Assembly (NCBI RefSeq): GCF_018861025.1
Contig: NZ_JAHKQH010000024.1
Span: 1 to 64,000 of the forward strand
Source of the DNA: Psychrosphaera sp. B3R10
Lineage (GTDB): Bacteria; Pseudomonadota; Gammaproteobacteria; Enterobacterales; Alteromonadaceae
Length of the DNA: 64,000 nt
Direction of reading: 5' to 3'
The notes below the pieces were generated by a model. The model saw only the letters and a list, made by a program, of their open reading frames with translations. It was not told where the DNA came from and searched no databases. The position numbers and the translations under genes are program-made. The first letter of the stretch is position 1, and each line of letters opens with the position of its first letter. Below, in pieces: positions 6,608 through 14,664 of this stretch.

Positions 6608-7169
6608 TTCGCCCCTCGGATTTGTTATTTAAAGATTGTTGACATGTGTGACTCTAACTCGCGCAATAGGGCGTTTTAATTTGGGTGATGAAATACTCAA
6701 ATAATTTCAAAAGAAACAGGTAGTTCCTAGAGGCAGATTAAAACGTGTTCAACTTTGTTAGGGGATTTAAAGCTGGATGACGTTGGGTAAATATTCGAGT
6801 ATTGTCGCCGTTAGTCATGGTTTAACAAATGGAAAGCGATCCGTCATTGAAGTCTTAGACGATTATCAATGATCTACGTCTTCCTTTGATTCTGAGTGCA
6901 CCCGTCGACACTTGAAGTATTTGAAAAGTGCCATACCGCTATCATACTTAGGGGGATATGTGGACATAGCACCTTAAACCATTTCGTAAATACTGTTATA
7001 TAAACTGAATTTATTAGTAAAAATTTATAGTAGATTTAATATGTTCATGCGTCTATTCATTGAGGGTATATAAAACTTGATGACTGTTTGCAGTATCATA
7101 TAGCAAGTTATTGTTTTCTATACTGTTTTAAGTATGGGTTTTTATGTTTAGAATTTTTATAGAAATACA
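6608..7169. other. Intergenic stretch between cassette region and the sigma-factor locus
   Basis: No credible gene. The first ~75 bp (ACGTAATTCGCCCC ... CAATAGGGCGTTTTAA) look like one more decayed attC; further GTTAGG / TTTAACAAAT fragments occur to ~6,830. The 3' 150 bp are very AT-rich and should hold the promoter of the sigma-factor gene, but I cannot single out convincing -35/-10 boxes. Confidence 0.4.
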
Positions 7170-7793
7170 ATGGATAATAATGTGATATCAAAAAACAACC
7201 CACAAGAAAACACAAAAACAGACAGTTCATCTGAAAGTATTTTGGATGTTTTCACCCGCTATAAGTCTTCACTTAAATATTTTATTTCTAGCTATGTAAT
7301 AAACTCTCAAGATGTTGACGATGTTTGCCAGGAGACTTTTCTACGGACATACAAAACATCTCTAGAAAATGAAGTAAAAACACCAAAATCCTTTATGTTT
7401 AAAGTCGCTAAAAATTTGATACTTTCTGACTTTAGAAGGGCATCAACACAGTTAAATGAGTATGTTGAAGATATCGATTTAGTAGAAAATCAATTAGAAA
7501 TAAATGACCTTGAAAGTAATAGTTTAGCTCAAGAGAAGCTCGGCGTTATGTGTGAGGCTATTGCGAGCTTGCCTAATAAATGCCGTCAAGTGGTTGTTAT
7601 GAGAAAAGTGTATGGCATGAAAACCAGAGATATCGCAAAACGTATGAATATATCTACTATTACCGTGAGTAATTATATTACTAAAGGAATGTGCGCCTAC
7701 AATGACGCAAGAGCAAAATATACCGATGAACACAATGAAGAACCAAGCGCAAAGCCAGTTAATACCTCCATTAAAACGGGGAGAGTATCATGA
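7170..7793 (+). CDS. ECF sigma factor, FecI-like
   Basis: A 207-residue RNA polymerase sigma factor of the extracytoplasmic-function type. Region 2 lies at residues ~28-95, with 'DVDDVCQETFLRTY' (residues ~50-63) and the DNA-melting segment after it. Region 4 is at ~125-180, with 'LPNKCRQVVVMRKVYG' and the helix-turn-helix 'TRDIAKRMNISTITVSNYI'. The N-terminal ~20 residues and C-terminal tail are polar extensions. The stop overlaps the start of the FecR gene (ATGA), so the two are translationally coupled. By analogy with FecI it should direct transcription of the receptor and degradation genes downstream when FecR signals. Confidence 0.9.
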   Translation: MDNNVISKNNPQENTKTDSSSESILDVFTRYKSSLKYFISSYVINSQDVDDVCQETFLRTYKTSLENEVKTPKSFMFKVAKNLILSDFRRASTQLNEYVEDIDLVENQLEINDLESNSLAQEKLGVMCEAIASLPNKCRQVVVMRKVYGMKTRDIAKRMNISTITVSNYITKGMCAYNDARAKYTDEHNEEPSAKPVNTSIKTGRVS

Positions 7794-8989
7794 AAAATAA
7801 TGTCGAAGGCTTTACCAATAGAAGCAAAATTAATGAAGAAGCTGCGCAATGGGTATTATTATTAGAGGATACATCAAAGCTTTCCAACAAGCAGATTGAA
7901 GAGCTTAATAATTGGGTAGCAACCAGTGATATTCATCGAGAATGCATTGAATCTATGGCGAGTTCATGGGGAGAAATGGACTTACTTGCACAAGTGATGG
8001 TGCCACAAGAAATACATAAGCCATCAGTTTTTTTGACGATGTTAACAAAATTACTGTTACCGGTTATAGCGATGCTTTCACTATTAACGGTTGCTATGAA
8101 TCAAAGTAAAAATTTACTTCGGCCAATTGTACTTGCACCGGTTTTACTGTGTGCAATCGTGTTTTTTAGCGTAATTAATATTCAACAGGCAAACAATCCT
8201 GTAAACACAGTGATTAGTACTAAGGTAGGCGAGAGTATTCATCATCAATTACCTGATGGATCAAGTTTATGGCTAAATAGCTCTAGTAAAGTACAAATTA
8301 ATTACAGTGAAAATTTTCGAAGGATTAATTTATTCGCTGGAGAAGCGCATTTTGAAGTGGCTAAAGATCCGATGCGACCTTTTGAAGTATACGCGGACGA
8401 TCGATTAGTTCGAGCCATTGGAACAGCTTTTACCGTTCATAAATTGGCGGAAAGAATCGAAGTACTCGTGAGTGAAGGGACCGTTGAATTAGCTATTATT
8501 GATAATACCTTAGTGGTGATTCCTGATGATTATAAGGCTATTAAAATCGCACGAAATTTTGAGGATAAAAACCTTAAAAGCAGTTCGGGTTTAGCTATAA
8601 AAGACGAAACTAATCAGCCTGTTACTTTGAAAAAAAAGTTAGGAAAGCTAACTGCCGGGCAACGTATTAGTATTCCAGTTAAGAATGATAATTTAAGTGC
8701 TATTGATGAACTAGATACCAGTGAAGTTGCTCGTTTTCTTTCTTGGAAAGAAGGTAAGTTAGTCTTTGCGGGTGAATCATTAGAAGAGGTTATTAAAGAA
8801 ATTACTCGTCATACGGAAGTTAAAATAGACGTCCTTGACCCACAACTTAAATCAATGCGTATTGGTGGGCAATTTCAAGTAGGCGAAACCGACACTTTAT
8901 TTTATGTGTTAGAGTCAGGTTTTGGTATTAGTGTAAACAAATTAGACGCAAATCATGTACAATTAAATATAAAAAAACAAATAAAATAA
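7790..8989 (+). CDS. FecR-like anti-sigma factor / transmembrane sensor
   Basis: 399 residues. Residues ~12-65 are the FecR N-terminal domain (AAQWVLLLEDTSKLSNKQ ... SWGEMDLL) that holds the sigma factor in the cytoplasm. Residues ~82-140 contain two hydrophobic stretches (TKLLLPVIAMLSLLTVAM; PIVLAPVLLCAIVFFSVI) where most FecR proteins have one. Residues ~150-245 are the FecR beta domain (VGESIHHQLPDGSSLWLNSSS, GEAHFEVA, GTAFTV). The C-terminal ~70 residues (GKLVFAGESLEEVIKEITRH) are the STN-like secretin/TonB short domain found in the DUF4974 group. It sits between the sigma factor and receptor genes, 3 bp before the receptor. The paired hydrophobic segments raise a topology question discussed in the findings. 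Confidence 0.9.
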   Translation: MKNNVEGFTNRSKINEEAAQWVLLLEDTSKLSNKQIEELNNWVATSDIHRECIESMASSWGEMDLLAQVMVPQEIHKPSVFLTMLTKLLLPVIAMLSLLTVAMNQSKNLLRPIVLAPVLLCAIVFFSVINIQQANNPVNTVISTKVGESIHHQLPDGSSLWLNSSSKVQINYSENFRRINLFAGEAHFEVAKDPMRPFEVYADDRLVRAIGTAFTVHKLAERIEVLVSEGTVELAIIDNTLVVIPDDYKAIKIARNFEDKNLKSSSGLAIKDETNQPVTLKKKLGKLTAGQRISIPVKNDNLSAIDELDTSEVARFLSWKEGKLVFAGESLEEVIKEITRHTEVKIDVLDPQLKSMRIGGQFQVGETDTLFYVLESGFGISVNKLDANHVQLNIKKQIK

Positions 8990-8992
8990 AAA

Positions 8993-11900
8993 ATGTATAG
9001 TAGATTAAGTTTTCTCAAGCATCTTACTAGTAGGCAGGTTTATAGGGTGCTAATAGTTTTTGGCTTATTAAGTTTCTGTTGCTTAACATGTATAGTTAAT
9101 GCAAAAGAACGTCCAAAGGTTAACGGAAAATATGAATTTAATATTCCCGCACAATCTTTAGATAAATCACTTAATACTCTATCGGATATCAGTAAGATAT
9201 CGTTTCTATTCCCTTATGACCTTGTCGAAAACAAACAGGGTAACCCTGTTCAAGGTCATTATGACGTGCAACAAGCACTTAATTTGTTACTTAAAGGTAG
9301 CGGTCTTGAAGGGGAACTCTCAAACAAAAAAGCTTTTTTAATTAAACCTTTAAGGATTGAAGAAGCTAATAACAATAGTTTGAGGAAACAAAATATGAAA
9401 TCACAAAAAACTATATTAGCATCCATTTTTGCAATGATGTTCTCTACGGCACCAAGTGCGCAAGAAGCAAATACAAAGATAGATACAGCAAAAGATAGCG
9501 ATATTGAACAAATTACAGTCACAGGCATTAGAGGAAGTTTAGCCAAAGCTACCGAAGTTAAACGTTCGTTAGATGTTGTCGCTGATGTTATTTCTGCGGA
9601 AGATATTGGCAAGTTTCCTGATCAAAATTTAGCTGAATCTTTGCAGCGTATCAGTGGCGTACAGATTTCTAGAAATAGAGGTGAAGGTGACGATGTAAGT
9701 ATTAGGGGGTTAAGCCCAGCATTTACACGTATTCAATTTAATGGCAGAACTTTACCTTCAGCTACAGGTGGCCGTAGTTTTGATTTTACTATATTGCCTT
9801 CAGATTTTGTAAGTGCATTAGAAGTTTATAAAACACCTTCTGCAGATATGGAAGAAGGTGCACTATCAGGAACAGTAAATATAAAAACGCCCCGCCCTCT
9901 TAATATAGGTAAAAATTCGCTTATAACGAGTGTTAAAGGTATTTATGAAGAAAATTCAGGCAAAACAACACCTGATTTATCTGTTCTATATACCAATGTT
10001 AATGATGATAATAGTTTTGGTATAACACTCGGCGCGCATTACGACAAACGTACTTTAGAATCCCATTTTTATGAAGCCTTTGGATTGGAACCTGCCACTG
10101 AATCAGCGAAAGGTTTAGATTATGATTTAAACGGCACAATTGATGGTTCACGTTATCAATTTGATCACGCTACAAACTTTGCTCAAGCAAAAGAAGATCG
10201 CGAACGAACTACATTTTTAGCCACGGCTCAGTGGCGTCCTTCTAATAAAGTTGATATTTGGTTAGAAGGCCTATATTCAGAATTTGATATTGTTGGCGCA
10301 AAAGCGTTAAATTCCTTCAGATGGACTAACGTTGTTGCTGGTGGTTCAGTATACGATAGCCAAATTTCAGGTGATTTGATTGAGAGTTTAGGCGTTGTTG
10401 GTGTTGATAACCGTAACAACGCCAGAACTTCTGATTCAAATGATACTTTAACCTCTGTGTCTTTAGGCTCTGACTATCAGTTTAGTGATGATTGGTTAAT
10501 TTCGGGGGAAATTGCTTATGCTAAATCTGAAAGTGTGAGTTCGTCACTTTCACATGAAGTGATAGGACGTGCTAATGCAGCTTATGACTTTAGTAATGAC
10601 TACGCAGGAATTCCAACATTAACCTATGCTCCAGGTTACGATCCTTTAGATGGTAATAGCTTTCGCTCACTTGGTTTTAATGGTGCTCTTGACCAACCAA
10701 TAAGTGATGAGAATATTGATCTTAAAATTGACGTGAAACACAATATCGAATGGAAAATGGGGGATAGTATTTCCTTTTATAATTTAGAGTTCGGTACCAA
10801 ATTTAGCTCCAGAGAGAAGTTTAATGGTTTTCGCAATATTGGTGTAAATTCAGAGGCACTTGCTGGCCTTTTAGGTGAAACATATGACCCAAGTATTGAA
10901 GGTGGTAGCTTTAATGCTGCTGATTATATGTCTGTGTATAGTCCAAGTAACTTCTTTGACGGTTATGATGGTTCTGCCACTTACCCTTCGCAATGGCTAT
11001 CTGCTGATGTAGATATATTGTTATCACATGTTTCATTAGCTGAATTAATTGCAGTAGGCACGCTTACAGAAGGTGGCTCAAGCGTAATCGATGTTAAAGA
11101 AAATGTATTTTCTGGCTATGCAAAACTTAGCTTTACTAACGCTGATGATCGACTTAATGGTAATTTGGGTATTCGTATAGTTTCAACTGATCAAGAGTCA
11201 AGTGGCAATATTCCTGACTTTTCAACAGTTAAGTTTGACCAGGGGGGGGCTCAAACTTTTGTAGACACTTCTGAAAGTTCAGTTAGTCGTTCATATACTG
11301 AAGTACTGCCAAGCTTTAACTTAGCTTATGACGTTTCTGACGATGTAATCGTTCGATTTGGCGCGGCACGTGTTATGTCTAGACCTGACCTATCGGTATT
11401 GTCTCCCGCGACAACAATCAATGTAAACATTAAATCAATTAACTCAAGTAACCCAAATGTGGATGCCTACTTAGCCGATCAATTCGATTTGTCTTTTGAA
11501 TGGTATTTTGAGGAAGCCGGTATGCTTTCTGTTTCACCATTTGTTAAGTTTATTGACTCATTCGTTGTATCTTCAACTAACCAAGAAGAGGTAACTTATA
11601 CAGATTTAGATGGCAGTAATTCAAAAACAGAAACATTTACACGATTCTTACCAGATAACGGTAAAGGCTCAGACATGTATGGTTTTGAAGTGAACTGGCA
11701 ACAACCCCTTGACATTATTGTTGAAGGGCTGGGTTTTATGGCCAACTTTACCGTAGTTCATGCTGATGAGATTCAAACAGCAGAAAATGGCCCATTGTTG
11801 ACCTTAGATGGTTTATCTGAAACAAGTTATAACATGGTTGCGTTTTATGAGAATGAAGCGTTTGGCGCAAGACTCGCTTATAACTACCGCGACAAATTTG

Positions 11901-12121
11901 TGAATAACGGCACTAACTATTTTGGTGACGGCTCATTTACTAATGAATATAAACAGTTGGATTTCTCAGCGAGTTACAATGTCACGGAAAACGTTTCTAT
12001 TGATTTTGAAGCATTAAATCTAACGAACGAAGTTCAAATCCAAACCAATGCCTTAGGCATAAACAGAGGTTTGGAAGATGTTGGAAGTCGTTTCACTCTT
12101 GGTGTTAGAGCCGCATTTTAA
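8993..12121 (+). CDS. TonB-dependent outer-membrane receptor with N-terminal STN signalling domain
   Basis: 1,042 residues. Residues 1-37 are a long signal peptide (hydrophobic VLIVFGLLSFCCLTCIV, then NAKE). Residues ~47-115 form the STN domain (FNIPAQSLDKSLNTLSDIS ... LLLKGSGLEG), which contacts FecR. Residues ~135-157 are a second signal-peptide-like segment ending SAQE, starting at an internal ATG with SD. A TonB box lies near 170-180 (DIEQITVTG), the plug at ~185-305 (VVADVISAEDIGKFPDQNL, VSIRGLSP, FNGR), and the barrel runs to a C-terminal Phe (GVRAAF). The plug belongs to the Xanthomonas/Caulobacter-type receptor group common in polysaccharide uptake. With the sigma/FecR genes and the adjoining glycosidase and sulfatase it probably imports sulfated oligosaccharides. 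Substrate not determinable here. Confidence 0.9.
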   Translation: MYSRLSFLKHLTSRQVYRVLIVFGLLSFCCLTCIVNAKERPKVNGKYEFNIPAQSLDKSLNTLSDISKISFLFPYDLVENKQGNPVQGHYDVQQALNLLLKGSGLEGELSNKKAFLIKPLRIEEANNNSLRKQNMKSQKTILASIFAMMFSTAPSAQEANTKIDTAKDSDIEQITVTGIRGSLAKATEVKRSLDVVADVISAEDIGKFPDQNLAESLQRISGVQISRNRGEGDDVSIRGLSPAFTRIQFNGRTLPSATGGRSFDFTILPSDFVSALEVYKTPSADMEEGALSGTVNIKTPRPLNIGKNSLITSVKGIYEENSGKTTPDLSVLYTNVNDDNSFGITLGAHYDKRTLESHFYEAFGLEPATESAKGLDYDLNGTIDGSRYQFDHATNFAQAKEDRERTTFLATAQWRPSNKVDIWLEGLYSEFDIVGAKALNSFRWTNVVAGGSVYDSQISGDLIESLGVVGVDNRNNARTSDSNDTLTSVSLGSDYQFSDDWLISGEIAYAKSESVSSSLSHEVIGRANAAYDFSNDYAGIPTLTYAPGYDPLDGNSFRSLGFNGALDQPISDENIDLKIDVKHNIEWKMGDSISFYNLEFGTKFSSREKFNGFRNIGVNSEALAGLLGETYDPSIEGGSFNAADYMSVYSPSNFFDGYDGSATYPSQWLSADVDILLSHVSLAELIAVGTLTEGGSSVIDVKENVFSGYAKLSFTNADDRLNGNLGIRIVSTDQESSGNIPDFSTVKFDQGGAQTFVDTSESSVSRSYTEVLPSFNLAYDVSDDVIVRFGAARVMSRPDLSVLSPATTINVNIKSINSSNPNVDAYLADQFDLSFEWYFEEAGMLSVSPFVKFIDSFVVSSTNQEEVTYTDLDGSNSKTETFTRFLPDNGKGSDMYGFEVNWQQPLDIIVEGLGFMANFTVVHADEIQTAENGPLLTLDGLSETSYNMVAFYENEAFGARLAYNYRDKFVNNGTNYFGDGSFTNEYKQLDFSASYNVTENVSIDFEALNLTNEVQIQTNALGINRGLEDVGSRFTLGVRAAF
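9382..9397 (+). promoter_or_regulatory. Internal ribosome binding site and start codon inside the receptor gene
   Basis: GAGGA at 9383-9387 lies 7 bp upstream of an in-frame ATG at 9395, codon 135 of the receptor. The codons after it (MKSQKTILASIFAMMFSTAPSAQ) encode a complete Sec signal peptide with an Ala-x-Ala-like cleavage end. By contrast the long form's own start (ATG 8993) has only AAAATAAAAA upstream, with no clear SD. Confidence 0.6.
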
Positions 12122-12149
12122 GGGATATCTTACCTTTAATTTTAGCTCG

Positions 12150-12178
12150 GGAGATAGTCTAGAACTATCTCCTCTTTT
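12150..12178 (+). terminator. Rho-independent terminator or attenuator after the receptor gene
   Basis: Perfect 9-bp stem GGAGATAGT / ACTATCTCC with a 5-base loop CTAGA, followed by TCTTTTCC. It lies 30 bp after the receptor stop and could reduce read-through into the beta-helix and sulfatase genes. Confidence 0.6.
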
Positions 12179-12223
12179 CCTAAACCTATTTAATAATATT
12201 TAAAATCATTACAGGTGTAACCG

Positions 12224-14623
12224 ATGCATATTTTTATATTGCTCATCAGTATCTTTTTATTTTCGTGCGCTGATCATAATGACAATCTAGAATCAAACCT
12301 AACCACTGCTTCTAATAATACTGAATTACTCATTGTTTATCCTAAAGGGCAGTTAAAACAAAATGGCTTCAGTTTGGATGATGCTCTTTCATTCGCTAAG
12401 GAGCTTTTAGCGTTAGAAAAAAATGTTGAAATAATATTAACTTCAGGGACCTATTACTTAGAAAAACCTATTATTTTAGGGCCTGAATTCTCAGGGACAA
12501 AAGAGAGGCCTTTTACTATTCGCGCACAAGAAAATGCGAATGTTATTTTGAGCGGTGCGAAATTAGTAAGGTTAAACTGGGAAGGTAATAACCAGCTGAT
12601 GAAAGCTCAACTCCCCGTGGATAACGTGGACCAATTATACATTAATGGTCGTAAACAAATTAATGCGCGCTTCCCTAATTTTAATTCATCGGTACAAGTT
12701 TTTAATGGTTATGCTGCAGATGCCATTTCACCTGAACGTGTTGCTACATGGAAAAATCCTAAAGGTGGTTTTGTTCATGCTCTACACGAAGGACGATGGG
12801 GTGGAATGCATTACTTAATCAAAGGGGTTACTAATCAAGGTGAGCTGACCCTTGAAGGTGGTTTCCAAAATAATCGTCAATCGCCAATGCATGAAAAATA
12901 TCGATATGTTGAAAATATCTTTGAAGAGTTAGATGCCCCTAACGAATGGTATTTTGATCAAACGTTGTCTGTTCTATATTTTTATCCTCCAGCTGATTTA
13001 GATCTAAGCATTGCTAAAGTTGAAATATCGCAACTTGATAATTTGATAGAACTACGCGGTAGCTCAAAAGCGCCGGTCAAACATATTAATATTCATGGCC
13101 TAACGTTTACCCAAACTAATCAAACGTTTATGAAAACTAAAGAGCCGCTATTACGCAGTGATTGGGCAATTTATCGAGGTGGAGCCATCTTTTTAGACGG
13201 CACAGATAATATTCATATTGCCAATAATGAATTCTACAATTTAGGCGGAAATGCCATTTTCGTTAGCAACTATAATCGCAATGCAAATGTTTCAGGTAAT
13301 GAAATATTTGATATCGGCGCAAGTGCCATTAGTTTTGTTGGCAATCCCTCTGCTGTAAGGTCTCCAAGCTTCGAATACCATGAGTTTGTTGATATTGCTA
13401 AAATGGATATGAAGCAAGGTCCTAAGAATGAAAATTATCCCTCAAAATCAATTGCTACTGATAATTTAATTTATGATATTGGTTTAGTTGAAAAGCAAGT
13501 TGCCGGTGTTCAGTTATCTATGTCATCAGATATTACTGTGAGCCATAACTCTATTTATCGAGTGCCTCGTTCTGGAATTAATGTCAGTGAAGGAACATGG
13601 GGTGGTCATATTATTGAATATAATGATGTGTTCGACACAGTGTTAGAAACTGGTGATCATGGTGCATTTAACTCTTGGGGTAGAGATCGTTTTTGGCACC
13701 CAGATCGTGCTGAAATGGTTAAATTAGCTAAAGAGCATCCTGGGATGTACAAAGTTGATGTACTAAGTCCAATTATAATAAGAAATAACCGCTTTCAGTG
13801 TGATCACGGTTGGGATATAGACTTAGATGACGGTTCTTCCAATTACAAAATTTATAATAATGTGGCGTTAAGTGGCGGATTAAAATTACGTGAAGGTTTT
13901 AATCGCACCGTTGAAAACAATATTATTTTAAATAATTCTTTTCATCCTCATGTATGGTTTGAAAACAGTGACGATACTTTCCGCTACAACATAGTTTTGG
14001 CAAGTCACAAGCCAATATTAAATAACCATTGGGGTAATGAAGTAGATAAAAACTTTTTTACCACCGAACAAGCCTTATTAAAAGCTCAAAAATTAGGATT
14101 AGACTCGCATTCAAAATTTGGGAACCCACAATTCGTCGCACCTGAAAAAGGTAATTATCAAGTCAGTAATAATTCTTTGGCACTGACGGTTGGTTTCACT
14201 AACTTTCCTATGGATGAGTTTGGTGTAATAAGTGAAGAGTTAAAAGCAAAAGCAGAAAGACCTGATTTCCCTAATTTATATCTCAATAATAATGACGCCT
14301 CTAATTCAACCGAATTGGAGTTATTCGATGCTACTTTTAAGTCAGTAACGACACTTGGTGAGCAGTCAGCTTTAGGTATTCCTGAAATTGCAGGAGCGCT
14401 TGTTTTAGATATTGTCCCTAGTGGTAAGGCTAATTTAGGCGGATTGAAAAAAGGTGATGTTATTTTAAGGGTCATTGATAGTGAGTTTGGTGGCGAAGAT
14501 AAAATCATAACGACAAAAGATTTACTGACTTCATACCGTTCTCGAAAGTGGCGCGGTACTTTAGAGATGGTGATCATGAGAAATCAACAAGAACAACATT
14601 TGGTAATAAATTTACTCGATTGA
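12224..14623 (+). CDS. Beta-helix lipoprotein with C-terminal PDZ domain, probable polysaccharide-active enzyme (GH141-like)
   Basis: 799 residues. The signal peptide ends in the lipobox FSC (Cys15), so it is lipid-anchored. Residues ~45-110 begin 'GTYYLEKPIILGPEFSGTKERPF', 'ANVILSGAKLV', the entry strands of right-handed beta-helix glycosidases; 'LYINGRKQINARFPN' follows. Residues ~270-600 carry parallel beta-helix rungs (NIHIANNEFYNLGGNAIFVSN; DITVSHNSIYRVPRSGINVS) and 'ETGDHGAFNSWGRDRFW', a conserved signature of GH141-like proteins. Residues ~715-795 are a PDZ domain (LVLDIVPSGKANLGGLKKGDVI). Two genes of the same strand, this and the sulfatase, follow the receptor. I infer a role in cutting a sulfated (fucose- or galactose-containing) glycan; the exact family is a resemblance call. 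Confidence 0.75.
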   Translation: MHIFILLISIFLFSCADHNDNLESNLTTASNNTELLIVYPKGQLKQNGFSLDDALSFAKELLALEKNVEIILTSGTYYLEKPIILGPEFSGTKERPFTIRAQENANVILSGAKLVRLNWEGNNQLMKAQLPVDNVDQLYINGRKQINARFPNFNSSVQVFNGYAADAISPERVATWKNPKGGFVHALHEGRWGGMHYLIKGVTNQGELTLEGGFQNNRQSPMHEKYRYVENIFEELDAPNEWYFDQTLSVLYFYPPADLDLSIAKVEISQLDNLIELRGSSKAPVKHINIHGLTFTQTNQTFMKTKEPLLRSDWAIYRGGAIFLDGTDNIHIANNEFYNLGGNAIFVSNYNRNANVSGNEIFDIGASAISFVGNPSAVRSPSFEYHEFVDIAKMDMKQGPKNENYPSKSIATDNLIYDIGLVEKQVAGVQLSMSSDITVSHNSIYRVPRSGINVSEGTWGGHIIEYNDVFDTVLETGDHGAFNSWGRDRFWHPDRAEMVKLAKEHPGMYKVDVLSPIIIRNNRFQCDHGWDIDLDDGSSNYKIYNNVALSGGLKLREGFNRTVENNIILNNSFHPHVWFENSDDTFRYNIVLASHKPILNNHWGNEVDKNFFTTEQALLKAQKLGLDSHSKFGNPQFVAPEKGNYQVSNNSLALTVGFTNFPMDEFGVISEELKAKAERPDFPNLYLNNNDASNSTELELFDATFKSVTTLGEQSALGIPEIAGALVLDIVPSGKANLGGLKKGDVILRVIDSEFGGEDKIITTKDLLTSYRSRKWRGTLEMVIMRNQQEQHLVINLLD

Positions 14624-14664
14624 TATTTTTTGAAATTGTTGTTAACCGTTATTTAGAGGCAAAT

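Noticed and set aside
1-7169. Integron integrase
   Set aside because: No IntI-like frame (Arg-His-x-x-Arg-Tyr with the added integron patch) in the region; it may lie outside the window.
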